Below are positions 8,837 to 17,116 of a stretch of 64,000 nucleotides of DNA, in pieces. The DNA comes from JAPOVO01 sp026708165 (GTDB lineage Bacteria; Chloroflexota; UBA11872; VXNJ01), in assembly GCA_965208775.1 (NCBI GenBank), contig OZ242360.1, positions 3,100,001 to 3,164,000 of the forward strand, read 5' to 3'. The notes beneath the pieces were generated by a model. It had not been told where the DNA came from. It saw only the letters and a list, made by a program, of their open reading frames with translations, and made no database searches. The first letter of the stretch is position 1, and each line of letters opens with the position of its first letter. A program made the translations under genes and the position numbers.

Positions 8837-9003
8837 AACTGGGGAGACTCGCAGTCTAGTAGTTGGAACGGTCTGGCGGGTTGCCGCTAACGCGCTTTGG
8901 CTAAGAGGTCCTTTCAAGCGGGCGGGTGAAGCCGCCGCGCGGCGATCTAACTGCTTGGACTTGGCTTAGGGAGCGACGACTGACTTTTCGACCGGGAAAG
9001 GGC

Positions 9004-9390
9004 CTAGATTTCTACGGTGTCGTCGGGTTCATTGCATGACAGGAAGCACATCATTAGCAGCGGCTTGTCGCCGAATACCGTGAAGGTATGCTGCTGGCCT
9101 GCCGGGGCATAGAGAAACATGCCGGGTACGACGTTGTGGACCTGGCCGTCGCCGAAGTCGAACTCGGCGGTCCCCTCGTGGATGACGAAAATCTCCTCGC
9201 AGTCGGGATGCGTGTGCATGCGCGGGTGGGTGCCCGGCGGAAGCTGGAGGAGGACCGAGCGGTGGAGGGTGGTTGCGGTCAGGATTTCCCGCCACTCGCC
9301 GTTGCCGTTGCGGGCCTTAACCGCCTCGATGGTATCTGCCTGGCGGTTGTTGGCGCTGGAAGGTGCAGCGTACGGCATCTGAATCGTCAT
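9004..9390 (-). CDS. Cupin-domain protein
   Basis: A 128-residue single-domain cupin. Motif 1 is HPRMHTHPDCEEIFVIHEG (metal ligands His, His, Glu around residues 58-66) and motif 2 is PGMFLYAPAGQQHTF with the later His around residue 101. Such proteins bind a divalent metal and act as sugar isomerases, dioxygenases or ligand sensors. It stands alone between the GH109-like gene and a convergent-side paralogue and probably serves the island. A second in-frame ATG at 9378 is possible. Substrate unknown. Confidence 0.8.
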   Translation of the reverse strand: MTIQMPYAAPSSANNRQADTIEAVKARNGNGEWREILTATTLHRSVLLQLPPGTHPRMHTHPDCEEIFVIHEGTAEFDFGDGQVHNVVPGMFLYAPAGQQHTFTVFGDKPLLMMCFLSCNEPDDTVEI

Positions 9391-9466
9391 CCCTGATTTT
9401 TGTCAAATCCGGCGAATAGCTTACGCGCACTCGCTAACGGAGTCCATTTGAGGGGTATTCAGATGC

Positions 9467-10612
9467 TCAAGACCACTGGCCCGACCGGAAGTCGGGCACT
9501 TTGACGGGCGCTCCGCCGTTGGATATCGACTGCTCGGAGAGCAGGCCGGGCAAGGTGTAATCGAGCGCCTTGTAGACGTCTATGAGCGGCTGCCTGTCCT
9601 CGCGGATGGCGCGGAGCATTTCCCGCGCGACCAGGTAGTCGAATCTGAATCCGCTAGTTTCCAGATCGCCCTGGGGAACCTTCAGGTCGGCCGGCAGATA
9701 CCGCTCCTGGAACTTGGCGAAGGGCCGCCAATCGTATGGGTCGGCATGCAGATGTGGATCAGGAGGTCTTGCGCCGAAGGAATCGAGCCAGATCTTGTGC
9801 TGGTCGCCAAAGCCCCGGGCGCTCTCGAAACACCCGCGAGTTCCCTGGAGAGTGAAATAGTCCATTACGTAAGGCCGCCTGGAGAGCATGTCGACTCGAA
9901 CCCTGATAAGGCCGCCGGTGTTCAGCTTGCAGAGCATGAACGTGGAGTCTTCCTGGACAAACTTCGGCGCGACGTGGTGTCCGGTGCCCATGCAGACCAG
10001 CGACTCCACCCTGGCGTCTTTGCCGAACCACTCGAGGGCCGGGCCAAGCTGGTGGGTGGCATAGCTACAGCCGTTGACTCCGACCTGCCAGGATGTGCGC
10101 CAGCTTGGCGAGCCGTCCGACTCCGTCTGGAGGTAATGCAAGTCGTGGACGTATTCGGCTTCGGCCAGATATACATCGCCGAACAGACCTTCGTCCACCA
10201 TGTTTTGCAGGGCGACCGTTTCGTCGAAGTAGCGGAAGTTCTCGGCCATCATGTACTTGAGGCCCGACTGTTTCGCTCGCTCGACGCCGGCGAGCAGCTC
10301 CTTGCACTGGTCAACCGAGACCGCGGCGGTCACCTCGGACAATACGTGCTTTCCAGCGGCGAGCGCCTGGAGGCTGTGCGGCACGTGCAACTGCATGGGC
10401 GTGGCGACGACCACGAGGTCGACGTCCGACTCCAGCAGATCGCGGTAATCGGTATACCGCTCGCGGACACCGTACTTATCCGCTCTGGCATTTAGGACAG
10501 ATTCGTTGATGTCGCAGAGCGCCGTTACTTCGACGTCCTCGTGGGCGTTGAAAGACAGTACGTGCCAACCGCCACGAATTGCGCCGGCGATTCCAACTTT
10601 GAGGGGGTTCAA
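9467..10612 (-). CDS. Gfo/Idh/MocA-fold protein with GH109-like active-site pattern
   Basis: A 381-residue paralogue of the proteins at 7568 and 19575. Rossmann start VGIAGAIRGG; after GKHVL comes SEVTA (residues 92-96) where dehydrogenases have EKP. GH109-type residues are present: Glu124 (MAENFRY), Tyr154 followed by VHDL, Tyr184 and His187 in SYATHQLGP. The C-terminal block PGLLSEQSI...VPDFRSGQW is shared nearly word for word with the copy at 19575. TTG 10612 was chosen, with AGGAGG 9 nt upstream. Likely an NAD-dependent glycosidase or a related lyase; the oxidoreductase reading cannot be excluded. Confidence 0.72.
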   Translation of the reverse strand: MNPLKVGIAGAIRGGWHVLSFNAHEDVEVTALCDINESVLNARADKYGVRERYTDYRDLLESDVDLVVVATPMQLHVPHSLQALAAGKHVLSEVTAAVSVDQCKELLAGVERAKQSGLKYMMAENFRYFDETVALQNMVDEGLFGDVYLAEAEYVHDLHYLQTESDGSPSWRTSWQVGVNGCSYATHQLGPALEWFGKDARVESLVCMGTGHHVAPKFVQEDSTFMLCKLNTGGLIRVRVDMLSRRPYVMDYFTLQGTRGCFESARGFGDQHKIWLDSFGARPPDPHLHADPYDWRPFAKFQERYLPADLKVPQGDLETSGFRFDYLVAREMLRAIREDRQPLIDVYKALDYTLPGLLSEQSISNGGAPVKVPDFRSGQWS

Positions 10613-10633
10613 TTCAAGGCGCCTCCTGACTTC

Positions 10634-11191
10634 CTAGTTGATCACGCAGTAGTCGTCCGGTCCGACCCGCAGGAGCTCCTCGCCTACGCAGTCTTCGCCG
10701 TCGAACACCAGACGGACGCCCTCGACGTAACCGATGGCCGGTCCCCAAGCTTGATGATCGGCGTCGGGCCGGAGGGCGACCGCGCCAGCCTCGACCACTC
10801 CGCCATGCGAGATCACCAGGGCCGCGCCGGTCTCAGGCAGGCTTTTGGCGATGACTCGCAGTATGTCCGCCTGCTGGCGGGCGAAGTCGCCGGCGGGTCC
10901 GTCGCCGAGAAGGGGGGTTGCCGCATCCCCGAAGTCGACCGGCCAGCGATATTGGGTCAGCACGGCGGAATCGAAGGCGGTGAGGCCCTCGACCTGTGCG
11001 GTAACGGCGAATCCCATAGCGATAGCCGTCTCGAAGGCGCGGGGTACGGTGCTGGTTATAACGAGGTCGTAGCGGGGCACCGAGCCAAACTCTCCGTTCC
11101 CAGCGCGGCGCGCAAGGTCTATGCCGGCCTGGCTGAGATGCTGACCGGGCTTGCCACGCATGGCGTGGCGTCGATGGTCGATGATCGGCAT
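10634..11191 (-). CDS. Histidine phosphatase superfamily protein
   Basis: A 185-residue protein of the phosphoglycerate-mutase-like superfamily. The N-terminal catalytic motif appears as RRHAMRG near residue 7 (canonical RHG with a two-residue variation), the second Arg in STVPRAFETA around residue 50, and the late catalytic His in VISHGG around residue 125. It should be a phosphohydrolase acting through a phospho-His. It precedes the 9467 gene on the same strand with a 21-nt gap, so the two are probably co-transcribed and it may dephosphorylate a sugar phosphate. Confidence 0.75.
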   Translation of the reverse strand: MPIIDHRRHAMRGKPGQHLSQAGIDLARRAGNGEFGSVPRYDLVITSTVPRAFETAIAMGFAVTAQVEGLTAFDSAVLTQYRWPVDFGDAATPLLGDGPAGDFARQQADILRVIAKSLPETGAALVISHGGVVEAGAVALRPDADHQAWGPAIGYVEGVRLVFDGEDCVGEELLRVGPDDYCVIN

Positions 11192-11344
11192 GAGGGCGAA
11201 TCGCGATCAATAGTCGACCGCCGCCGGGCTGGTCGAGCACGGAAGTCCAAGCGCGGATATTCTAGCCGCGATGGGAAAACGTCACGGTGAGTCTTTGAGA
11301 TCTAGTTGTGCGACCTAGTGGACGCTAAGAAGGGAGGCTGAGAG

Positions 11345-12415
11345 ATGGCCGAGACGGTCACGCTATTTGTTGGTACTTACACGAACATGGGCGCCGAGGG
11401 CATCTATACGTGCCGGATGGACGTGGATTCCGGGAAACTGGAGCAGGTGGCCGTCGTTGGGGGTATCGACAATCCGTCGTTCCTGGCGGTCGATCCCTCC
11501 GGCGATCACTTGTACGCAGTCTGTGAGATTCACGACGACGAGGGTGGCAGCGACTCGATATCGGCGTTTTCCATTGGCGACGACGGTTTGCTCACCCTGC
11601 TCAATGTGCAGTCGACCGGTGGACCCGGGCCGTGTCATCTGGCGGTCGACAGCACCGACTCTTACGTCATCGTGGCGAACTACTATGGCGGGAGCGTGTG
11701 CATGTTGCCGGTCGAGGCAAACGGTTCGCTAGGACCGAGAAGCGACTTCGTGCAGCACGAAGGCTCGTCAATTGACCCCGAACGCCAGTTCAAGCCCTTC
11801 GGGCACTCGGTGACGATAGACAGTTCCAATTCGCGGGCCTACGTTTGCGATTTGGGCATGGACAAGATTCTCGTCTATCGCATCGATCACGAGCGGGGGC
11901 GACTTATCGAAGAAACGGACCTGCGCGTGTCGACGGAACCGGGGCATGGACCGCGGCATTTCGCCTTTCACCCGTCCGACAGATTCTGCTACGCGATAAA
12001 CGAGATGGGATCGACGATCGCAGCCTACGATTACGACGGCGAAACGGGGAGGATGTCCCAGACGCAACTGATTTCCACCCTGCCGGCGGGGTGGAGTGGG
12101 GTGACATCAACCGCCGACATCCATGTTTCAGACGATGGCCGATTCGTGTACGGGTCAAACAGAGGACATGATTCGATAGCTATATTCTCGGTGGATCCGG
12201 ACACGGGGCGTCTGACGCCGATAGGACGTGAGCACACGCTCGGCAAGACGCCGAGGAACTTCGCGATAACGCCAGACGGCAGGTTTCTGCTTGCCGAGAA
12301 CCAGGACTCCGGAAACATCGTTACGTTTGCGATAGACGCAGACTCAGGAGGACTGGAGTACACGGGCAATCAGATCAGCATTCCGGGGCCCGTGTGCATA
12401 CAGTTTCGTCCGTAG
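11345..12415 (+). CDS. Seven-bladed beta-propeller lactonase (6-phosphogluconolactonase YbhE type)
   Basis: A 356-residue protein of the lactonase family. It opens TLFVGTYT, the standard start, and repeats blade motifs such as PSFLAVDPSGDHLYAV, GPCHLAVD, KPFGHSVTID, GPRHFAFHPS, YGSNRGHDSI and TPRNFAITPDGRFLL. Members hydrolyse sugar lactones such as 6-phosphogluconolactone. The conserved GHDSI and FAI.PDG...AENQDSG close the propeller. A good ribosome site (GGGAGG, ending about 7 nt upstream) supports the ATG. It is the first plus-strand gene after the histidine phosphatase and could handle lactones made by the Gfo dehydrogenases. Confidence 0.85.
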   Translation: MAETVTLFVGTYTNMGAEGIYTCRMDVDSGKLEQVAVVGGIDNPSFLAVDPSGDHLYAVCEIHDDEGGSDSISAFSIGDDGLLTLLNVQSTGGPGPCHLAVDSTDSYVIVANYYGGSVCMLPVEANGSLGPRSDFVQHEGSSIDPERQFKPFGHSVTIDSSNSRAYVCDLGMDKILVYRIDHERGRLIEETDLRVSTEPGHGPRHFAFHPSDRFCYAINEMGSTIAAYDYDGETGRMSQTQLISTLPAGWSGVTSTADIHVSDDGRFVYGSNRGHDSIAIFSVDPDTGRLTPIGREHTLGKTPRNFAITPDGRFLLAENQDSGNIVTFAIDADSGGLEYTGNQISIPGPVCIQFRP

Positions 12416-12561
12416 GGCTCGAGGATGGCGGTTCGCGTTAGCCGCGCGGACTGCCCCGCAGCGGATCAGCTGCTGATTGCCTCAGGCGAAGATGCGGTCA
12501 GTTCGCGTTCGTTCGGTCCGGGTCAGGAGACGCTCGGATCGTGCAGGGCTATGAGCCGGTC

Positions 12562-13500
12562 TTACGGCAGCCGCAATCCGTGGGGAAGAGCGCTCTCGAC
12601 TTCCCCACGAGACGGCAGGCCCGCGATCGCTCCGGTACGGCGTACCATTAGCTCGGCAGCGGCGACGGCTATCCGGCCGGCCTGATCGGGCGCCGCGCCG
12701 CGAATGAGGCAGTGCAGCAGCGCGCCAGCGAAGGCGTCCCCGGCTCCCGACGCGTCTACCACGTCTAATCTCGAAGCCTCAATCGCCAGACTCCCGCCGT
12801 CCCATTCGACATGGGCGCCTCGAGCGCCCGCCTTTACGGCTACTATCGGCGTTCCGGCTTCTCGAAAGTACCTCGCGGCTTCTTCGGGCGACTCGATTCC
12901 CAATAGCGGCACAGTGTCTTCGGGCGTGCTTGGCAGGACGATGTCGGTGAAGGGAAGGACCTCGTCGAGCGCTTCCCGTGCCTCCGAGACTGGCCAGAGT
13001 CGAGGTCTGTAGTTGATGTCGAAGCTGACAAGCGCTCCAGCGTCGTGAGCTCTCCTCGCGGCCACGTAGATCGTTTCCCTCGCCGACTTCGAGAGCGCCT
13101 GAGTTACGCCGCTCAGGTGAACGACGCGCGCCGATCCGGGGAAGCCTTCGGGGAGATCTGATGGCTGAAGCTCGGAGCCGGCGGCGCCTTGTCGGAAGTA
13201 CAAGACAGCCTTCAATTCGGATGTCTGACGTGATGAGATGAACAGTCCCGTATAGGTGTCGGTTCGCCGGGCGGCAGACAGATCGAGATCGGCGGCCCGC
13301 CATTTGCGGACAACGTAGTCGCCAAGCGGGTCGTTGCCGATCCGACTGATGTAACCGCACTTCGTGCCAAGACGGGCAGCCATGATTGCGGCGGCGCAAG
13401 TATCGCCGCCAAATCCCCTGGTGAATGTGGTGGCCCGGTCGAGCGGGCCGTCTGGTATCAGCTCGACCAGGCACTCGCCAATAGCGACTAGCTCTGTCAT
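12562..13500 (-). CDS. PfkB-family sugar kinase, 2-keto-3-deoxygluconate kinase-like
   Basis: A 312-residue ribokinase-fold kinase. GECLVELIP and FTRGFGGDTCAAAI at the N-terminus and YISRIGNDPLGDYV match KDG kinases; the C-terminal PfkB signature DASGAGDAFAGALL (about residue 240) holds the catalytic Asp, and INYRPRLWP is typical of KdgK. It would phosphorylate 2-keto-3-deoxygluconate or a similar keto-sugar acid with ATP, sending it to aldol cleavage. This fits the lactonases and dehydrogenases around it. It runs opposite to the lactonase gene; 146 nt between them hold nothing recognisable. Confidence 0.8.
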   Translation of the reverse strand: MTELVAIGECLVELIPDGPLDRATTFTRGFGGDTCAAAIMAARLGTKCGYISRIGNDPLGDYVVRKWRAADLDLSAARRTDTYTGLFISSRQTSELKAVLYFRQGAAGSELQPSDLPEGFPGSARVVHLSGVTQALSKSARETIYVAARRAHDAGALVSFDINYRPRLWPVSEAREALDEVLPFTDIVLPSTPEDTVPLLGIESPEEAARYFREAGTPIVAVKAGARGAHVEWDGGSLAIEASRLDVVDASGAGDAFAGALLHCLIRGAAPDQAGRIAVAAAELMVRRTGAIAGLPSRGEVESALPHGLRLP

Positions 13501-13584
13501 CGTCGGACTGCCATCAGAGGCGTAGTGATCGACTTGACATAAAGCCTACGTTTCCGGTGCGGGGCTTGTTCGCAGCTCCGGGAA

Positions 13585-15093
13585 CTATGCGCCGAAATGG
13601 AAGCCGTATATGGCGGCATTTCGCATGTAGATCTTCAGCTTGACGCTTCCGGGAAGCTCGCTCACGCGATCTCCAGCAGACCACGTCACCTGATGGGCAA
13701 TGCTGTCGCCCGTGAACGATTCACAGTCATCTCGTGAGTAACCGTCCCAGACATTGTTCCAGGAGTCCATCATCTCCACTTCGATGTAACCGCCGGGCTC
13801 GCAGCGCGCGTTGATGTAGAGGTGATCGGCGGTCGAGAAGACAGGAACAGTCTCGATCCAGCCTTCACGCACGGTTGCGTCGAGCGAGACGTAGCCGTCG
13901 AGGCGCATAGTGGCGAGACAGAGGTGATGTCCGTCCCGGGAGATGCTCTTGTCCCGAGATTCGGGCACGTCGACTCCTTCGTTAGCGAGGCCGATCCACC
14001 AGTCGTGATGCACTCTTGCGCCGCCGTAGAAGATCCACAGCTCGTCACCAACGACCAGCGGCTGGGTGGCGATCTCGACGTCGAACTGGTCGAGACTACC
14101 CTCGCCGCCGCGCGCCAGCCAGGGCCGGTGGTCGGTGAACCGATGCCAGTCTTTGCCGTCGCGGCTGTAGTGGAGAAACATGTCGACGGTGTTGTCGACG
14201 TGGTGCAGGACCGTCAAGGTGCCAAGGTGCATTTCGTCGGCGCGCCAGGGGACGAACCCGTAGAAGGCGTCGTCCAGGTTGTCTTCGGGGCCGGGATCGA
14301 AGACCAGGTCGGGGTCGGTCCAGTTTAGGCAGTCATCGCTCTCCTGCCTATAGACGCGGCGGCGAGTTCCCCATACGCCCTCTGGCTTATGCGGCCAGAC
14401 GGGAGCGAACCAGCCGTCCCAGTCAGGGTGAGCGCTGGACGGCCTGCCGCCGTAACGTCCGAAGAGTACGTATTTGTCGTCGATCGAGTCGTACGTGAGT
14501 ATCTCGACGTCGCCTCCCCATTCCGGGAACATGGGGTTGTTCTCGTAAGGAGTCCAATCGAAGCCGTTGGGCGAGTACTGCATGAACAGGCCGGTTTCCG
14601 GCCGCAGGAAGTGCAGCATCTTGAAGCGCTTGCTCTCGTCGGTCTCCTTGGGGTCCAGCATGATCGACGAGCAGCTATTGGCGTTGTCGGGCGATAGGTC
14701 GATGACCGTGTTGGTGTCGGTGTAGCCGTCGACTACGTGCCTTCCGAGTGCCGGCTTTACCCATTCGATCCCGTCGTCGGACTCGGCGTAGTGAATCCGG
14801 CTGCGCTGGAACGTTCCCCTATGCCCGCCGAAGTAGTCAAAAAAGTCCTCATACCAGCACCGGTACTTGCCGACCGCGTCATCCCAAATGACGTTGTAGC
14901 AGCTGTTGCGGAAGTAGGTGTTGCCCTCCCAGGGCTTGTCGCGCCGAATTATGGGGTTGGCGGGGTGCTTCTTGGGGCTGTGCAGTCTGCGGGTGACGTT
15001 CTTGACGACGGAGATCACGTCGTCGTCGATAAAGAGCTGCCTTCTGGTCCCAACGTCCTTGTAGGTCTTTTCTCTGGAATAGGCGACGTGCAT
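13585..15093 (-). CDS. Five-bladed beta-propeller glycosidase-like protein (GH32/43/62/68 fold)
   Basis: A 502-residue protein without signal peptide. It opens TRRQLFIDDDVIS and continues with blade-like repeats YRCWYEDF, IHYAESDDGIEW, FMQYSPNGFDWTPY, FLHYSRDGKDWHRF and ELWIFYGGARVHHDWW, a pattern shared by GH43/GH32-fold proteins of uncertain activity common in Planctomycetes, Poribacteria and Chloroflexota. The last 100 residues form a separate beta domain (INARCEPGGYIEVEM). Candidate acid residues are Asp23-25 and the Asp/Glu of WGGDVE, but assignment needs a structure. Start ATG 15093 follows GGAGGAG. Likely a hydrolase on plant/algal-type sugars or a sugar-binding protein. Confidence 0.65.
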   Translation of the reverse strand: MHVAYSREKTYKDVGTRRQLFIDDDVISVVKNVTRRLHSPKKHPANPIIRRDKPWEGNTYFRNSCYNVIWDDAVGKYRCWYEDFFDYFGGHRGTFQRSRIHYAESDDGIEWVKPALGRHVVDGYTDTNTVIDLSPDNANSCSSIMLDPKETDESKRFKMLHFLRPETGLFMQYSPNGFDWTPYENNPMFPEWGGDVEILTYDSIDDKYVLFGRYGGRPSSAHPDWDGWFAPVWPHKPEGVWGTRRRVYRQESDDCLNWTDPDLVFDPGPEDNLDDAFYGFVPWRADEMHLGTLTVLHHVDNTVDMFLHYSRDGKDWHRFTDHRPWLARGGEGSLDQFDVEIATQPLVVGDELWIFYGGARVHHDWWIGLANEGVDVPESRDKSISRDGHHLCLATMRLDGYVSLDATVREGWIETVPVFSTADHLYINARCEPGGYIEVEMMDSWNNVWDGYSRDDCESFTGDSIAHQVTWSAGDRVSELPGSVKLKIYMRNAAIYGFHFGA

Positions 15094-15194
15094 CGGGCTC
15101 CTCCCTGGTCAGATGGGGATAACGGGCGCGCTGGCGAGCTTCTTGGCTTTTGTCGATGTGAGGGGACGCGTTGCGATTGGACCTTGTGCGTAGT

Positions 15195-16034
15195 TCACGG
15201 CAGGATCGGTGGCGCGCCAGGGATGTCGTTTCGCACCGACTGGAGAGTGCCGGTCTCCGATTCGGTGATGTAGAGCGTCTTCAGATCGGGCCCGCCGAAG
15301 CAGCAGTTGGTCGGCCCAGCGCCGCCGGCCGGTATATCGCGCAGATGGCGGCCGTCCGGCGAGACCACTCGGATGTTGCCGCCGGAGTAGATTGCGACGT
15401 AGAGGTTGCCCCGGGAATCGACGCACATTCCGTCGGGGCCGCCCTCTCCGGTACCCCGGCCTACCTCGGCAAATACCGAGCTGCCGGTCACTTCGCCGCT
15501 TTCAGTGACTTCGAATGTCTTGACGAGTCCCGTAAGCGTCTCGGCGAGGTAGACTCGGCGTCCGTCGTGGGACACGGCTACGCCATTGGGGAACCCAAGG
15601 TCCTTGGCAACGCGGACGGTGCGGCCTTGGAAGTCGGTGCGGTAGAACCCTCCGTTGGGCCTGGCGGTGACGAACTTGCCCGGATCGCTGAAGAAGACGT
15701 GGCCGGAGGGATGCATGGCGAGATCGTTTGGCCCCAGGAAGGGCTGCCCTTCGTAATCGGTGACCAACGACTCGACCGCTCGTTCCGGAGTTATTCGCAG
15801 GATGTGATTCGTCCCGTTGCCCGCGGTGGCGAAGGCATATCCTGCCCGGTTGAAGACAATGCCGCCGGTTCCCGCGTTGGGAGTCTCAATCCATGTTCGG
15901 ACTTCGCCGCCAGGACTAACGGCAACGATTCGGTGATCTCTCGGCTGCTGCACCAAGAGCCGCCCGTCGGGAAGCTGGTACGGGCCTTCGGGAAACGACA
16001 AACCCTCCGCAACGATGCGCGGATCTTCGGACAT
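15195..16034 (-). CDS. SMP-30/gluconolactonase family protein
   Basis: A 279-residue six-bladed propeller of the SMP-30/gluconolactonase family, calcium- or zinc-dependent lactonases. Metal ligands are visible: Glu in FPEGPY (about 16), Asn in LGPNDLAM (about 102), Asn in GFPNGVAVS (about 149) and Asp in GGPDGMCVD (about 201). The blades DGRRVYLAET and GNLYVAIYSGGNI are typical. It lies 101 nt downstream of nothing on its strand but just before the propeller glycosidase gene, so the two may be co-transcribed. It would open sugar lactones made by dehydrogenases of the island. Confidence 0.85.
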   Translation of the reverse strand: MSEDPRIVAEGLSFPEGPYQLPDGRLLVQQPRDHRIVAVSPGGEVRTWIETPNAGTGGIVFNRAGYAFATAGNGTNHILRITPERAVESLVTDYEGQPFLGPNDLAMHPSGHVFFSDPGKFVTARPNGGFYRTDFQGRTVRVAKDLGFPNGVAVSHDGRRVYLAETLTGLVKTFEVTESGEVTGSSVFAEVGRGTGEGGPDGMCVDSRGNLYVAIYSGGNIRVVSPDGRHLRDIPAGGAGPTNCCFGGPDLKTLYITESETGTLQSVRNDIPGAPPILP

Positions 16035-16257
16035 CGGGCCGATCCCAGTCAGCTAAAACCCCTGCCAGTATCCACCATCCTTCGGTGGAATGGTAGCTAC
16101 CTCCAGATTGCCACTGTGCGAATTGTGAGGCGAGAAGTTTCGGGTCGACCGCTTTCGCAGACGTGCCAACGACCGGCGACGATGCCATATAATCCGCGCG
16201 TCAATCGGTCTATTCCAATATGGCGACGCTCAGGTTGCCCTTGGATCGGAGGAGACG

Positions 16258-17112
16258 TTGGACCCGAGCTGCTTGCAATACGCGCTTACGGACGAGGAGC
16301 GGGAGACATTCGAGCGGGAGGGTTATTTGATCGTCGAGGACGCGCTGCCGCCGGAGAAGGTCGAATCCCTGATCGAGACTGTGGACCGCAGCTACCGGGA
16401 GGACCGCCTTACCGACATCGTCGAGTCGGATATCAAGGGCTATGTCGCGGCTCCCAATTTCCTCTCGGCGGACCCGGCATTCTTCGACATGGTCGACTAC
16501 GAGCGGATCTTGCCCAAGGTATGGGGAATCCTTGGCTGGAACATATTCCTGTACCACAGCCACCTGATCATCACCGAGCAGGCGCCGGGCACATTCGACC
16601 CCAACGGGAAGACCTTCGGTTGGCACCAGGACTCGGGCCGTCTCAATTTCGACATGGAGACGGATCCGCGCCCGCGGATTTCGCTAAAGGTCGGCTATTT
16701 CCTGACTGACTTGACGGAACCGGGCCGTGGGAATTTCTGGGTGATACCGGGCAGTCACTTGCGGAACAAGGTCGAAATGCCACTCGGCGGAACGGGGCAG
16801 CCGGAAGGCGCGATCCCGGTGCTGGTGAAGCCGGGGACGGCGGTGATATTCGACCGGCGCATGTGGCATTGCGGGACCACGAATTACTCGCCGTTCGTCC
16901 GAAAGGTGATGTTCTACGGTTACGGCTATCGATGGATTGCGGTGCGGGACCAGATGACGATCCCGCCGGAGATATACGAGGCGGCGTCGCCCATCCGCAA
17001 GCAGCTATTGGGGCACACGACCAGCGAATTCGGACGGTCTTCGCCGAGCGACGAGGACGTGCCGCTTTTGGTATGGCTGCGAGAGCACCAGCCGGAGATC
17101 GCTGCCAGATAA
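16258..17112 (+). CDS. Phytanoyl-CoA dioxygenase family protein
   Basis: A 284-residue Fe(II)/2-oxoglutarate-dependent oxygenase. The iron triad is His and Asp of FGWHQDSG (about residue 120) and the distal His of MWHCGTTN (about 203), followed by an Arg in FVRKVMF for 2-oxoglutarate. FEREGYLIVEDAL at residues 20-32 is the usual opening, and GNFWVIPGSHLR the central block. Bacterial members hydroxylate varied small molecules. TTG 16258 is taken as start because GGAGGA lies 4-5 nt upstream. It converges with the DMFase-like gene (4-nt gap). Substrate unknown. Confidence 0.85.
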   Translation: MDPSCLQYALTDEERETFEREGYLIVEDALPPEKVESLIETVDRSYREDRLTDIVESDIKGYVAAPNFLSADPAFFDMVDYERILPKVWGILGWNIFLYHSHLIITEQAPGTFDPNGKTFGWHQDSGRLNFDMETDPRPRISLKVGYFLTDLTEPGRGNFWVIPGSHLRNKVEMPLGGTGQPEGAIPVLVKPGTAVIFDRRMWHCGTTNYSPFVRKVMFYGYGYRWIAVRDQMTIPPEIYEAASPIRKQLLGHTTSEFGRSSPSDEDVPLLVWLREHQPEIAAR

Positions 17113-17116
17113 GTCC

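Noticed and set aside
15171..16709. 512-residue plus-strand frame crossing the SMP-30 gene and the start of the oxygenase gene
   Set aside because: Overlaps two well-supported genes, has no recognisable domain and mirrors their codon pattern.
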